Positions 1 to 11,513 of a stretch of 64,000 bases of DNA are shown here, one piece after another (the first letter of the stretch is position 1; every line of letters begins with the position of its first letter). Under the pieces are notes generated by a model. The model was not told the DNA's origin. It worked only from the letters and a program-made list of their open reading frames with translations, and made no database searches. Origin of the DNA: Utricularia gibba (Eukaryota > Streptophyta > Magnoliopsida > Lamiales > Lentibulariaceae); the NCBI GenBank assembly GCA_002189035.1, contig NEEC01000002.1, forward strand, positions 62,001-126,000, in the 5' to 3' direction. A program made the position numbers and the translations under genes.

Positions 1-1649
1 TCAAACATTTCCAAAGCCTCAGCACCAAGACCATGCATTGAGTAGGCAGACACTATCGAGTTCCATGAAACAACATCTCTCTCGTTCATTGTATTGAAAA
101 TATTTCGAGCTTCCTTGATTCGTCCGCACTTTGCATACATGTCCACAAGCGCATTGCTCACAGCCCCATCATCATCATATGATTCCTTGATAGTCATTGT
201 ATGTATTTGAACACCAGCTTCCAAGGCAGCCAAACTTGCAGAAGCACGAAGTAAGCTTGAATATGTTACTTCGGTTGGCCTGACTTGATCTTGTTGCATT
301 GCGATGAACAGTCCAAAGGCACTCTCAGCTTCTCCTAGCTGAACGTATCCAACTAGCATTGTGTTCCACGAGACCTCATTTTTGTTTCTCGAATGCAAAA
401 AGAGGTTAGCTGAAGCTTCCATTTTCCCACACTTAGCATACACATCCATCAGAGCATTAAAGGAAAATACATTCAAGTCGAGACCCGCTTTTACCATGTG
501 GCAGTGTACTTGTGTCCCCAATTGCAGGTTACTCATGGTAGCGCAAGCTTGAAGCACACTAGCTAAAGTGAACTGGTTGGGGCGCACTAATGCATTCAGC
601 ATGCCATGGAACATACCCAAAGCCTCCTCGCAATGATTGCTTTGTGAGTATCTTGCGATCATAAAACTCCAAGGAACAACATCGTCCTTTGGAATCTCTT
701 CAAAGACACTCCTAGCATCCTCAAGGTTCCCGATACTGGTGTACAAGTCAAGCAAAGAAACGCCTACATATGGATCCACTTCATAACAAGCCTTTAGAAT
801 ACAGCCGTGAATACTCATTCCCAAGCCATCATATTCGAGTCCAATGCAAGCCTTAATCACGCTTGCAAAGGTAAAGTTATTGGGCAGGTATCCTTCCCTC
901 CTCATTTGACTGAAGAGTTCCAATGCCTCTTTGAAGCAACCATTCTCAGCATGACTGGCCACCAACCCAGTCCAGCAAACCATGTCCTTCCCAACGACCC
1001 CTTTGAAAACTTCCATCGCAGAGGATAGAGACCCAGAAACCGAATACGCATCAATCAGAGCTGTACCAACATAGGAGTCAGAATCATGACCAAGCTTATG
1101 GACACAAGCATGTATGCTACAAACCAGTCCCCTCCAATCCAAGGTGATAATCAACTTTAAAATAGTGGTAAAAACAAAGGGATTCAGCTCGATACCCTCT
1201 CTGTGCAACCTGCGGATCAAGTCAACAGCTTTACCGTATTCTTCAAAATTCATATACCCCTGGATCATAGTAACAAATGAGACGACGTTTCTCTCCAGCA
1301 TTTCGTCGAACAGCGTAGCACCTTCCAACAAACGCCCCGTTTTCGTGTAGAGATTTAATAAAATGTTCCAAGAAAACAAGTCCAAACAGTTTCCCCTCTT
1401 CAGAATATTGCAATGGATGCTTTCTCCTCCAACGGGGTGGCCGTTCTTTATGCAATCTTGCAGCATTTCCGCGCATAGCCTGGAATCGAGTGTGTAGCTT
1501 AATGAGGATAGTTCTTGCTTGCTCGCCCCTTGCTGCAGCCGTCCAATAGAAGAGAAACGATGGTGCAAAAAAGAGAGGGCGTAGTTGGGAGAACGCTGCG
1601 CTGCCAACCTCCATTGCTGTAGGAGTCTCCCGCCTCTTGGGACAACCAT
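1..1649 (-). CDS. Pentatricopeptide repeat (PPR) protein, 5' part only
   Basis: An organelle RNA-binding PPR protein of the PLS subfamily; it probably takes part in RNA editing or processing in mitochondria or chloroplasts. The frame is open from an ATG at 1649 to the window edge (about 549 codons, 3' end missing). An in-frame stop lies a short way upstream of this ATG. Repeated 31-36-residue PPR units are visible, with hallmarks such as DVVPWSFMIARYSQ, VSNALVDMYAKCGRIKEA and NERDVVSWNSIVSAYSMHG. The order and spacing resemble Arabidopsis At5g13230, a mitochondrial DYW-class protein. The C-terminal E/DYW part lies outside the window, so editing activity cannot be judged. No intron is seen, as usual for the family. 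The gene is divergent from the COL gene, with about 430 bp between the start codons. Confidence 0.9.
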   Translation of the reverse strand, partial: MVVPRGGRLLQQWRLAAQRSPNYALSFLHHRFSSIGRLQQGASKQELSSLSYTLDSRLCAEMLQDCIKNGHPVGGESIHCNILKRGNCLDLFSWNILLNLYTKTGRLLEGATLFDEMLERNVVSFVTMIQGYMNFEEYGKAVDLIRRLHREGIELNPFVFTTILKLIITLDWRGLVCSIHACVHKLGHDSDSYVGTALIDAYSVSGSLSSAMEVFKGVVGKDMVCWTGLVASHAENGCFKEALELFSQMRREGYLPNNFTFASVIKACIGLEYDGLGMSIHGCILKACYEVDPYVGVSLLDLYTSIGNLEDARSVFEEIPKDDVVPWSFMIARYSQSNHCEEALGMFHGMLNALVRPNQFTLASVLQACATMSNLQLGTQVHCHMVKAGLDLNVFSFNALMDVYAKCGKMEASANLFLHSRNKNEVSWNTMLVGYVQLGEAESAFGLFIAMQQDQVRPTEVTYSSLLRASASLAALEAGVQIHTMTIKESYDDDGAVSNALVDMYAKCGRIKEARNIFNTMNERDVVSWNSIVSAYSMHGLGAEALEMF

Positions 1650-2082
1650 CCGTTGCCCCAACTTCAAGGCCAAACAAAAACACCGTTGGATGGCAAAACG
1701 GGTGTGTTGCTAATGGGCCGAGAGTGAAGCCCCGGCCCGATCTCCCCTGTCTGCAGTGACAGGCGCAGCTCATGTTTTCTTGGTATATTACTTCTTAATT
1801 TGGATCCACTTTTTATGATTTTCTTACCAAAAGAAAAAAAATGGAAAAAAAGCGACGCGAAGATATTTTTGGCCAGGGAAATGACAAGTACAACGGCATA
1901 TGCTGCATCAGCTCCCGGTCAACGAGGATTAGCTAAAACGCACCCCCTGACCACGGAGCGTGCGCCGCCGTGGCTTGGCGTGCAGAACGAGCGAGAGAGA
2001 TTTGTCGTTCAATTTGATTTGCGTATCGTTTCTCCTCGTCTCGATTTCCGTGGAGAATTTTCCTTAAATATTTTCCTTGCGG
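1650..2082. other. Divergent intergenic region, PPR / COL
   Basis: This 433 bp stretch lies between two head-to-head start codons and must hold both promoters and 5' leaders. Pyrimidine-rich leader sequence precedes the COL ATG. No clear TATA box or other gene is visible. Confidence 0.5.
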
Positions 2083-3821
2083 ATGCCGGGCTGCGACTTT
2101 TGCGGTGACCGACCTGCAATAGTCTTCTGTCGGGCGGACACTGCGAAGCTCTGCCTCTCATGTGACCACCACGTGCACAGCGTCAACACCCTTTCTCAGA
2201 AGCACCACCGCACCCGGATCTGTGACAATTGTGCCGCTGAGCCGGCAGTCGTCCACTGCGCTACCGATGGCCTCGTGCTCTGTCAGGAATGCGATCTCGA
2301 TGCACACCCGAACTGCTCTTCCTCCTCTGCACATCGTCGGTCCCGATTTCCGGATTCTCGGGCTGTCCCTCGGCCATGGATTTGGCGTCTGCGTGGGGTT
2401 TTGACCTGGAGAATCAGCAGCGGAACCAAGCGGCTTCGTGTGAGTGGGGTGGGTTGTTGGATTCGGAGGATGTTATGGTACCTAGTGCCAGTTCCGTGGT
2501 GGGATACGGGGGTGGATTGGCTATGATCAAGAAGAAGGGCACGGTTGTCTGTGGAAAGCAGAAAGAAGCTATCCTGAAGCAGTTGTTGGAGCTTTTGGCG
2601 GACGGCGGTGATGATGGAGTGGAGCCTCGAACTCCTAGTGCAGACGGTTGGCCCTGGGAGAGTTCACGCGATGAGCAACAACGACAAGAGAGAAAGCCCT
2701 CTACGCCCCAAACGCCGTTGCTGACTGTGCAGACACCCCACAGGGTTCCCAATCAGGAATCGAACATGTCATGGAACAATAGCTCCATTGGCGACAAATC
2801 TCAGGTGCTATGTCGATCCGCTATCCCCCGTCGATCTTTTCTCGTAGACAAAAGCAGATAAATTAACCTTATTCCTATTCTGGATCAAAGCACAACATTT
2901 CCTTGAATTCGATGCGTGCTCTACTATTAATCCTTTAGATCATTAAACCCATTGAAGATAACAAGGGCAGGTATGGCTACCTGAACTGTTAAATCCACCT
3001 TTCTCTGAATTTCATTTGGTACCTTTTCTGTAGATATGGGATTTCAATGTTGGACAGTTCAGGGCCCCCGAGGAGTCGAGCCCTCTAGACCCAGAATATG
3101 GAGATTGTGACTTTTACGGTTCAGCGGCAACCTCGAGTAAACAACAAGGCATCGACATACCAGGATACATTTGCCCAATTCCAGACAAGGATATCCCTCC
3201 CTTTAATGTAAGCATCCATTTTAGCTCGTTTATGTTACTTTTCAACTTATCTTACGTGGGCATCGCCTGCTTACTGATGAACTCTAATCTGGGGTGGTGT
3301 GACCGAACTTCCCTTGAAAAAATGAGTTTAGCATGGCCTGAGTTGAATGTAGTAGCACTCCATAACAGATTCATGGAATATGTCATGTACGCTATTATAT
3401 ACTGGAACGCAGAATACACTGAACGATCGTATCCAGAGCCATGGGCTAGGAACATCGCAGGGAAGCAAATTACCAGTGTCAACATTGATATTCAACAAAC
3501 CCGAACCCCATCATGGTCCCAAAGACTTTCAGCTCATGGATCAGACACCTTCAGTCAAAAACAGCAAGATGCACATGGAGCTTTTAGCCAAAAATCGAGG
3601 CAACGCCATGCAGCGATACAAGGAAAAGAAAAAAACAAGGAGGTAGTTTGTGCCCCCTCTACTGGTACGTATGTCATCTTTGCCTCACCTTTGACATTGG
3701 TGCAATCTTCCATCTCAGGTATGACAAGTACATTAGATACGAATCAAGAAAAGCAAGAGCTGATACCAGGTTGCGAGTGAAAGGCAGGTTCGTGAAGGCG
3801 CACGATGCACCGGCAGGATAA
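2083..3821 (+). CDS. CONSTANS-like zinc finger protein (two B-boxes plus CCT), COL13/14/15 type
   Basis: A nuclear transcriptional regulator of the BBX family, whose members act in light and flowering control. Suggested exons: 2083-2804, 3034-3207, about 3413 (or 3437)-3642 and 3719-3821. B-box 1 has the CDFC...[17 protein letters not shown] pattern near residues 4-32. B-box 2 has CDNC...CQECDLDAH near residues 47-75. The last two exons encode a complete CCT domain ([17 protein letters not shown] joined by an AG|G split codon to [17 protein letters not shown]). The start is the ATG at 2083, directly before the first zinc ligand. Exon 1 is broken: after the second B-box the frame must shift by one base in the CCC run near 2341-2344 to continue into the family motif GFSGCPSAM. 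With one added base exon 1 is 723 nt and all phases agree. Either a sequencing deletion or a real null allele. The exon 3 acceptor is uncertain. Confidence 0.85.
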
Positions 3822-4223
3822 CCTTTCAGTCATCTGAGAAGACGGCTTGTGGTCCATTGATGATCTAAGCGATGAGGTATTCAATTGCCACCCTGAACAC
3901 TGAGGGAGCAGAGGGACTGCTGCTTGTGACAGGAAATCTTGATCGCTTTGCCTTGGTTTTCCCTTCTTTCAGTGTCTTGGCAATCACATCTCAGAGGTGT
4001 TATTTAAATAATAATTAAGATAAGGGTATAGTATCAGTACTGCTAAAACTGATGTTGCAGTCTGTCAGCAGGTAGGCTTTTGTTTAGTATCCGCCATTGC
4101 AAAAATTTTCAAAGATAATTTTTGTGGTCTTATACAGGTTAGTGTTTTTAGAATCATAGGAAAGCGTATATTGGTTGACTCAGAGGATATTACTTGAGGA
4201 ATTTCTATCAAGAAAGAACCAGT
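3822..4223. other. COL 3' flank
   Basis: This holds the presumed 3' UTR of the COL gene followed by AT-rich spacer up to the tRNA-related repeat. No open frame or RNA gene is recognisable. Confidence 0.4.
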
Positions 4224-4283
4224 ACTATGCTGGTGTCGTGGTGTAGTTGGTTTACTATCCTGGTGTCGTGGTGTAGTTGGTTA
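4224..4283 (+). repeat. 30-bp tandem repeat containing the tRNA-Val 5' end
   Basis: Two adjacent 30-bp units (4224-4253 and 4254-4283) are identical at 28 of 30 positions. The second unit runs into the genuine tRNA gene and includes its first 22 bases. The first is therefore an extra copy of the tRNA 5' end with a complete A-box (TGGTGTAGTTGG) but no anticodon arm. Confidence 0.9.
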
Positions 4284-4335
4284 TCACGTCAGTCTAACAC
4301 ACTGAAGGTCTCCGATTCAAGTCCGGGCGACGCCA
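4262..4335 (+). tRNA. tRNA-Val (anticodon AAC)
   Basis: The 74-nt cloverleaf is complete. The acceptor stem GGTGTCG pairs with CGACGCC (one G-U), followed by the A discriminator base. The anticodon stem TCAGT/ACTGA closes the loop CTAACAC, placing AAC at 4296-4298. The A-box (TGGTGTAGTTGG) and a B-box (GATTCAAGTCC) are present. The T stem TCCGA/CCGGG has an A-C mismatch next to the loop where most plant copies have G-C, so this copy is slightly diverged. No intron. A T5 tract follows 8 nt downstream. Confidence 0.93.
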
Positions 4336-4342
4336 CTTTGCC

Positions 4343-4347
4343 TTTTT
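4343..4347 (+). terminator. RNA polymerase III T5 terminator of tRNA-Val
   Basis: A run of five T residues lies seven bases after the mature tRNA 3' end, the usual termination signal for Pol III. Confidence 0.75.
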
Positions 4348-4614
4348 GCCCCCCGGCATCAAAAGCGCAACCTGCCTAGGCTTGATGCAATGGGCCACAG
4401 GAGAGGCTTAAAAATATTGAAGGATTAGCCCAACTTTTTCATGAAAGGATTTCTTTGTGTTTTATACATATCTTGGGGCTTTCCGGCAATAAAAAAAAGT
4501 TATGCCTATCGCTTCCTTTTTCATTGATTATCTGCACACAAAACACTCACTTTCTCCGACTCTCTATCTCGAGTGAACTCCGGGAACCGGCACGGCACAG
4601 GCGCAACCTCTTTA

Positions 4615-6457
<1,843 letters not shown>

Positions 6458-7087
6458 AAATGGAGCTACGGCTACCTGAGATTCGGGTTTGCATTGGTAC
6501 TCACTCACTTTCATTTCGAACTGCAAAACACTGCCTGTCTTTTGTTTGAAACATATCTTTGAGCCTCACTCGCGGGAATAACAATTTGCAGCCCATACTT
6601 GTGCTTTTTAACGGATAAATCTGTTTTCAAGTGTTTGGAGGCACTTGCGCCTGACCGTGTAAGCAATGGCATCGGGGTGGGACAACAGAAATATCTGGCT
6701 GGAAGGCAATTATTTTGGTACCATGATTAATTTATGTTGGTCGGGTCAAATGGAAAGAATGTAGAACCATGAGGAGGCAGGAAAAACGTGATGAACTCTT
6801 CTACACTTGGAGCCACGCAGCAGCTGTTTCTCAGGGAAATGGCACAACAAAGGCCAACTAACCTAAACATCTCTTTTGTCAGCAGATGCCCTCCTGAAGA
6901 AATGAAAACTGCTTCTTGCACTTAAGGAGATGTTGGAAAAACTTGGGGATGGATGCAAGCAAGAGCGCATCATCTTAAAGCACAAATGCAACTTTCTCCT
7001 GTGAACCAGGAATCGAGCCACGAGCAACAAGAGGTTCGTAATGATCAGCCCCAGCGCCGCACCATCCTACAGATCACACATTGCAAT
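6458..7087. other. Convergent intergenic region, CYP20-2 / OTU-like gene
   Basis: The two flanking genes converge here, so the sequence is expected to hold both 3' UTRs. No gene, repeat or RNA structure was recognised. Confidence 0.4.
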
Positions 7088-8358
7088 CTATTCAGTGCAA
7101 TACATTCTTTTTGTGCAAGAAGAGAAAGGGTCAGCTCCTGCTTCACCTGTCCCCTTCATGAAAAGGAAAGCCGGAGGTTCACAAATTTGGCTTCTTGGAC
7201 GATGAGGTAAGAAGAAGACACAATTCTCTTCATCGACCATAGCATCGCAACCATGAACTTGAAGCTGTGAGGATGAAGGAATCAGTGTTTCAGTGTGAAG
7301 TTCAGCACTACCCTTGAAATTATCAGGGTTCAAAAAGGTGACCGGATCATCCGTTCATATATATACCACATAGATCTCTCTTCTGAACTCTGTGGCGAGA
7401 CACTCGATGGCAATATCGTCCCCGAAGGCAGCAGCACGACCATCCATGTTCTCATCAACACTCAGCAAGCCTGCCTCCGTGTATTGGAGATTGATGATAT
7501 CGTATTCGTCATCGGGTGAACCAGAGACGGACATATACTTTGCCCAACTACGCCCATCATCCACACCTAAGCATCTTTCTTTGTATATAGACTCTGCTGC
7601 AACTTCCCTGGAATAAGGTAAGCAAAAGATGATGATACTTGCATCGTAAGATTTGGATCACACGAAACCGGAAAAAAAAAAAACAAAAAACGAGCATCTG
7701 GGAACGACTTTTCCCATCCATCACGCGCAGATACTCGACGATCCCCAAAACATGGCAACCATGAAAGGAAACGCGGAATTGGAGGGAAGGAGGGGAGGGA
7801 TGAACGGTCCTCACCTCCGCATCCCGAGACGGAGAAGCTCATCAATGGCGGAATTCAATTCCCCCGGTCCCGTTTCTTTGCCAGAAGTTTGACCTCCTGC
7901 ACCACATGAATCCCCCATCCAGACGTCAGATCCGGCGAATACATGTTCCGAATCGCAGATTGAATGAGCATCTTGGTCTCCTCGTCCGTGGAGCCAAGAT
8001 CCTCCAAGAACCTACTGACAGTCCGGATCCTGAGCTCTCGCGCCGTCGCGACCACACCCATCGACTTACGCGCCGCCGTGAAGAGGCAATTCCCGTCGGC
8101 GTCCACCTCTCCCCCGTACATGAGCCGGAAAACGAGGCTGAGATTCTTGTCCTCCGGATGTTTCCACAAGACACCCTTACCATACAAACGAGTCAAGTGC
8201 CTCTTTTGTTGGTCCTCCAACCCGCGCACAATTTCCCAACTGATTTCCGGCACCGGCGTCTGGTCGGCCAGATTCAGATCGGAAGAAGGGGTGGCCGTCG
8301 GATCCCGCCATGGGATGACTGGAGACGACGCCGTAGAGTCGCATATCAGCTTCCCCAT
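7088..8358 (-). CDS. OTU-like cysteine protease (putative deubiquitinase), one frame break
   Basis: Exons on the minus strand are 7815-8358, 7367-7607 and 7088-7264. The ATG at 8358 opens MGKLICDST. The core GGEVDADGNCLFTAARKSM has the Asp-Gly-Asn-Cys signature of OTU-type deubiquitinases, where Asp and Cys are catalytic. GWGIHVVQEVKLLAKK, SWAKYMSVSGSPDDEYDI, FGDDIAIECLATEF and ENCVFFLPHRPRSQ are conserved blocks I associate with a plant family of this type; a His in the last block may complete the triad. Near 7861-7865 the frame breaks in a G5 run (minus strand). One added G restores the run-on into a helix ending AIDELLRLGMRR and makes all exon phases agree (320 codons). Family assignment is good; substrate and cell role are unknown. 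Confidence 0.75.
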
Positions 8359-8657
8359 TTTTTGCGTTGATTTGATTTTTTTTCACCTCACGTTTGAAAA
8401 AGAGACGTTAGGAGACGCGGAGGGAGATTAGGCCATTAGGGTTAACGGCTGCACGCGGGAGCCCCTCTTTTGACACGTGCACGAACCAGAACGGTTACTT
8501 GTCACTAACGTACGCTCCGCTACATTTAGCCGCATGTAAACTGACTTTGGCGCCCGCCACGTGATCTTCGTGTCGAATCGAACTCTCCATTTTCAGTAAA
8601 CGGGAAAAAATGGATTGAATGTTGGCTACAAAGACGTGTGGAAGAGCGATCACGCTC

Positions 8658-9602
8658 TCACACAACGGAACAAGAGTTGGGGTTCTCGTCGCTGAAAAAC
8701 TGAGGCACGTAGACCACTTGTGGGGGATGGTGGCAGCAGCCGCATCCATCGCCGACGCTCCCCTCATTTCCTTGCTTCAAGATCTCGGCGTGGCGTCCTA
8801 ATCTTTTCCTCACCAACTCTACCATCCTCTTGGGGTCGATTGTCCCCCTCACCTTCACCAGATTCTTCTTCCTACCATCAATCTCCACTGTCTGGACCCC
8901 TGCAATTCAACTCCATTCCTATGTTTTCCATCAAACAGTAGATTGGATAGAATGTATCTATTCGTACCCTTCATGTTGAGGATGCCATGCTTCACTTCCT
9001 TTTCACATCCCTCGCAGTGCATACGAATCTCTAGCACGTACTCCATCACTTCCTGCACCTGCATTTCTTCACCCGTGTTAATCAGCAGCGTTAGTCTCAT
9101 TCATTCTGGGGTAAGATTCACGATACCTCCTGGGGTTGTTTGTCTTCTTTTTTTGGCAACGGATACAGTAACTTAACATGCTTTCCTGTTTTCTTCCTCA
9201 ACCTTCTCTCCACTTTTACAGGATCAGCCTTCTTCCCCATTACCTTCACCTTGTGATTCTTGGCATCAACTTCGATCACCTCGACGCCTGGATCACCAAT
9301 GCATGTTAGATGGATAGACCACAATCTTTATTACGTGTTGCAAAATTGACCGTGGAATCCACGAAGGGCACTCATGATTTCATCTTGGCATCCTTGACAA
9401 TGCACGCTGACGCTCAGAAGAATAGCCTCATGAGCCTCTATTCCCATTTCATCATTTACATTCTCTACACGGTGTCCGTGGTCGCAGGTACAGGCATGGT
9501 GGTGCCCCCATCCATGGCACTGACACAAACAAATAATCCATTGAATGGGCTCCCTGGTACACAATATTCGAGTAACTTATTCTATCGCATTACCTGAGCC
9601 AT
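8658..9602 (-). CDS. Heavy metal-associated isoprenylated plant protein (HIPP) with two HMA domains
   Basis: A small metal-binding, probably membrane-tethered protein. Exons: 9594-9602, 9351-9519, 9127-9287, 8968-9058 and 8658-8899 (672 nt, 223 codons plus stop). HMA domain 1 carries VHCQGC and domain 2 MHCEGC, the MxCxxC-type metal sites. Introns split both domains at the same place, after the helix and before GVEVIEVD or GVQTVEID (phase 1), which points to an internal domain duplication. The protein ends CSVV, a CaaX box for isoprenylation. The final region (PPQ...FFSDENPNSCSVV) is like Arabidopsis HIPP3 (At5g60800). Exon 1 is inferred: a 9-nt ATG-GCT-CAG followed by GTAATG. It supplies the only in-frame start ahead of a His/Cys-rich N-terminus (CHGWGHHHACTCDHGH). 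If it is wrong, translation would begin at the later Met in NDEMGIEAHE. Confidence 0.85.
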
Positions 9603-10066
9603 GCAGAAATTCTCGTACATGTCTTGTCCACACCAACAAACGATGAGTTGCAGAAACACTTGAAAAATAATGTGTGTGCAATGCTCGATGATCATTTCAC
9701 CTCCCTTTAACGAAAGCAACATTGCACAGAGAAACGCATACTAACTGGTACAATGGCCCGCATTGATGAAGTGGTAACCGAAAGGTAACGCAGATCCTGC
9801 AGCCTAACCCATAAAATGACGTTTGATATTCGAGTGCTCGAGTCTCATCCTGTTGTTATTTGTATGCTTTTCTCATGGCGATTTTTTTTTCTTCTTTATG
9901 AAGAGCTGTGGAAAAGGCAGGAGGTGGAGGGCACTACTCCAGCCGGATAAAAGTGTAACTAAATAACGTTCAAGTCTCAAACCTAAGTAAGCCCGCCAGT
10001 TAGAAGGCGGAGCTTATTATACCAACGGAAAACGCAGACCGCGGCCGTTGAGGAGACGCGCCACCG
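9603..10066. other. Intergenic region, HIPP 5' / SOC1-like 3'
   Basis: No gene was recognised. It should contain the HIPP promoter and the end of the MADS transcript. A G+C-rich patch near 10030-10100 precedes the putative last MADS exon. Confidence 0.4.
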
Positions 10067-11513
10067 CTACTCCGGGAGGCTCCCTCTAGCCACCCCTACG
10101 AGCTGCAACCCATTCAAACTAATCAAGTATTCGCGTGGCATAAAACCGTGTAAAATCAATCGTATGGTAGATGATACGTCTGAATTTAAAAAGCTCACTC
10201 ACCTCCTTCTCCAACTCCTCAACCCGCTGCTTGTACAGCTTCATCTGGAACCACAAGCACGCAACGAATTGGTGACCCTAACAAAAACTTGGGTTTGAAC
10301 AAGACCGGCCTCGTTTCGTGACGGGGCTGCGGTACTCTTTAACTCGAAAAAACTTTTAAAAGACTACAGCTTTAACAACGTATACACACAAAGAAGCAGG
10401 TATTTTCTCATGGAGAAGAACGAGGACTAGGGCACCTGTCTTGAACGATTCTGTGAAGACTGCGGTCAAGAAGCCTTTCCAACCGATGGAGCTCATCAAT
10501 GTTGCATGAGTCTATACCCTCCCCTAGAAGCTTCCTGGAGATGAGAATAAGATGATTCGTGATGCCCTTAAGAAAGAAGGAGAACATACAGCTCATGTTT
10601 GAAAAAGATAGCATTGACTTTCTACTGCTTGGGATTTTCTTGAACATCATGTTATAATAAAGGGGAAAAAAGACAATGCAGTTACGTGTTTTCCAGGAGG
10701 AACCAACCTTTCCGACGACTCAAGTTGCTCGATTTTTGCCATCATTTTTGCGGCCTCCGCTTTAAGGAGCTGCAATTAAAAGTTGGGTGAGGAACATTGT
10801 TCACAGCAGCCCAAAAAGAAAAGATAAAAGAGTGAAGAAATGCCTGCGGATTGTCTTGTAGAGTAGTTGAATCAGTGGATTGCATCATCTCGGAGTACTC
10901 TTGGTAGTGCTTTATTGTCTCCTCCATGCTGAGCAAAACACAAGAAAACGCCTCAGACCCACCTTTAAATCTATGAGTGTAGCATAGACATAATGCAAGT
11001 CGTGCACTACGGATACTGCATACAAGTGCTCACTTCATCATCATTTTGTACTACCATCAATCACGCCTTCATTATAGAAACAAGCAAAAGGACAACAAAA
11101 TGAAAAAGCCAACATGTTGAGAGAACCAGAAGACTCCGGTGAGGGTGAGTTGAATCAAACAGTGGAACCACCACAAAAAAAAGAAAAAAAATTGCAGCGA
11201 GCTAAATCGAACAGTACATCCTCCTCCCAAAAAACAAGAATCAAAAAAGGAGTTGGTTAGGGTTTGTAAGATCCAGTTGAAGGACAGCCAGATCTCGTAG
11301 TCCATAGTGTTGAAATGCTGGTGTTGTTTACCTCGAGGTTGCGAATTCGTAGAGCTTTCCGGTCTGGGAGAAGATTATGAGGCCGACTTCAACATCGCAC
11401 ATAACTGAGAGCTCAAATGCCTTTTTCATGAGTCCATTTCTCCTCTTGGTGAATGTCACTTGCCTGCTGGCCGCGTTCTCGATTTTCTTCATCTCAACCT
11501 TTCCTCTCACCAT
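10067..11513 (-). CDS. SOC1/TM3-like MIKC MADS-box gene with two frame breaks
   Basis: A MADS-domain transcription factor of the SOC1 (TM3) clade. Exon 1, 11332-11513, is 182 nt, the usual length, and encodes [18 protein letters not shown]... with a complete MADS domain. Further exons: 10844-10928 (85 nt), 10708-10770 (63 nt), 10436-10534 (99 nt) and 10203-10244 (42 nt). They encode the I region and a K-box ([19 protein letters not shown]). A possible last exon, 10067-10102, adds about eleven residues then a stop. Oddities: intron 2 has a GC donor. Exon 3 is one base too long and exon 4 one base too short against the family (62 and 100 nt), so the frame fails at ATGATGGGC near 10739-10743 and again near 10445. 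The usual SOC1 C-terminal region was not found. Either a decaying gene or compensating sequence errors. Confidence 0.78.

Noticed and set aside
4224-4253. A second tRNA-Val gene
   Set aside because: Only the acceptor 5' strand and D-arm start are present; no anticodon or T arm follows.
9750-9960. A tRNA-derived SINE
   Set aside because: Weak A-box-like and B-box-like words occur, but neither matches consensus well, and no target-site duplication or clear tail was found.
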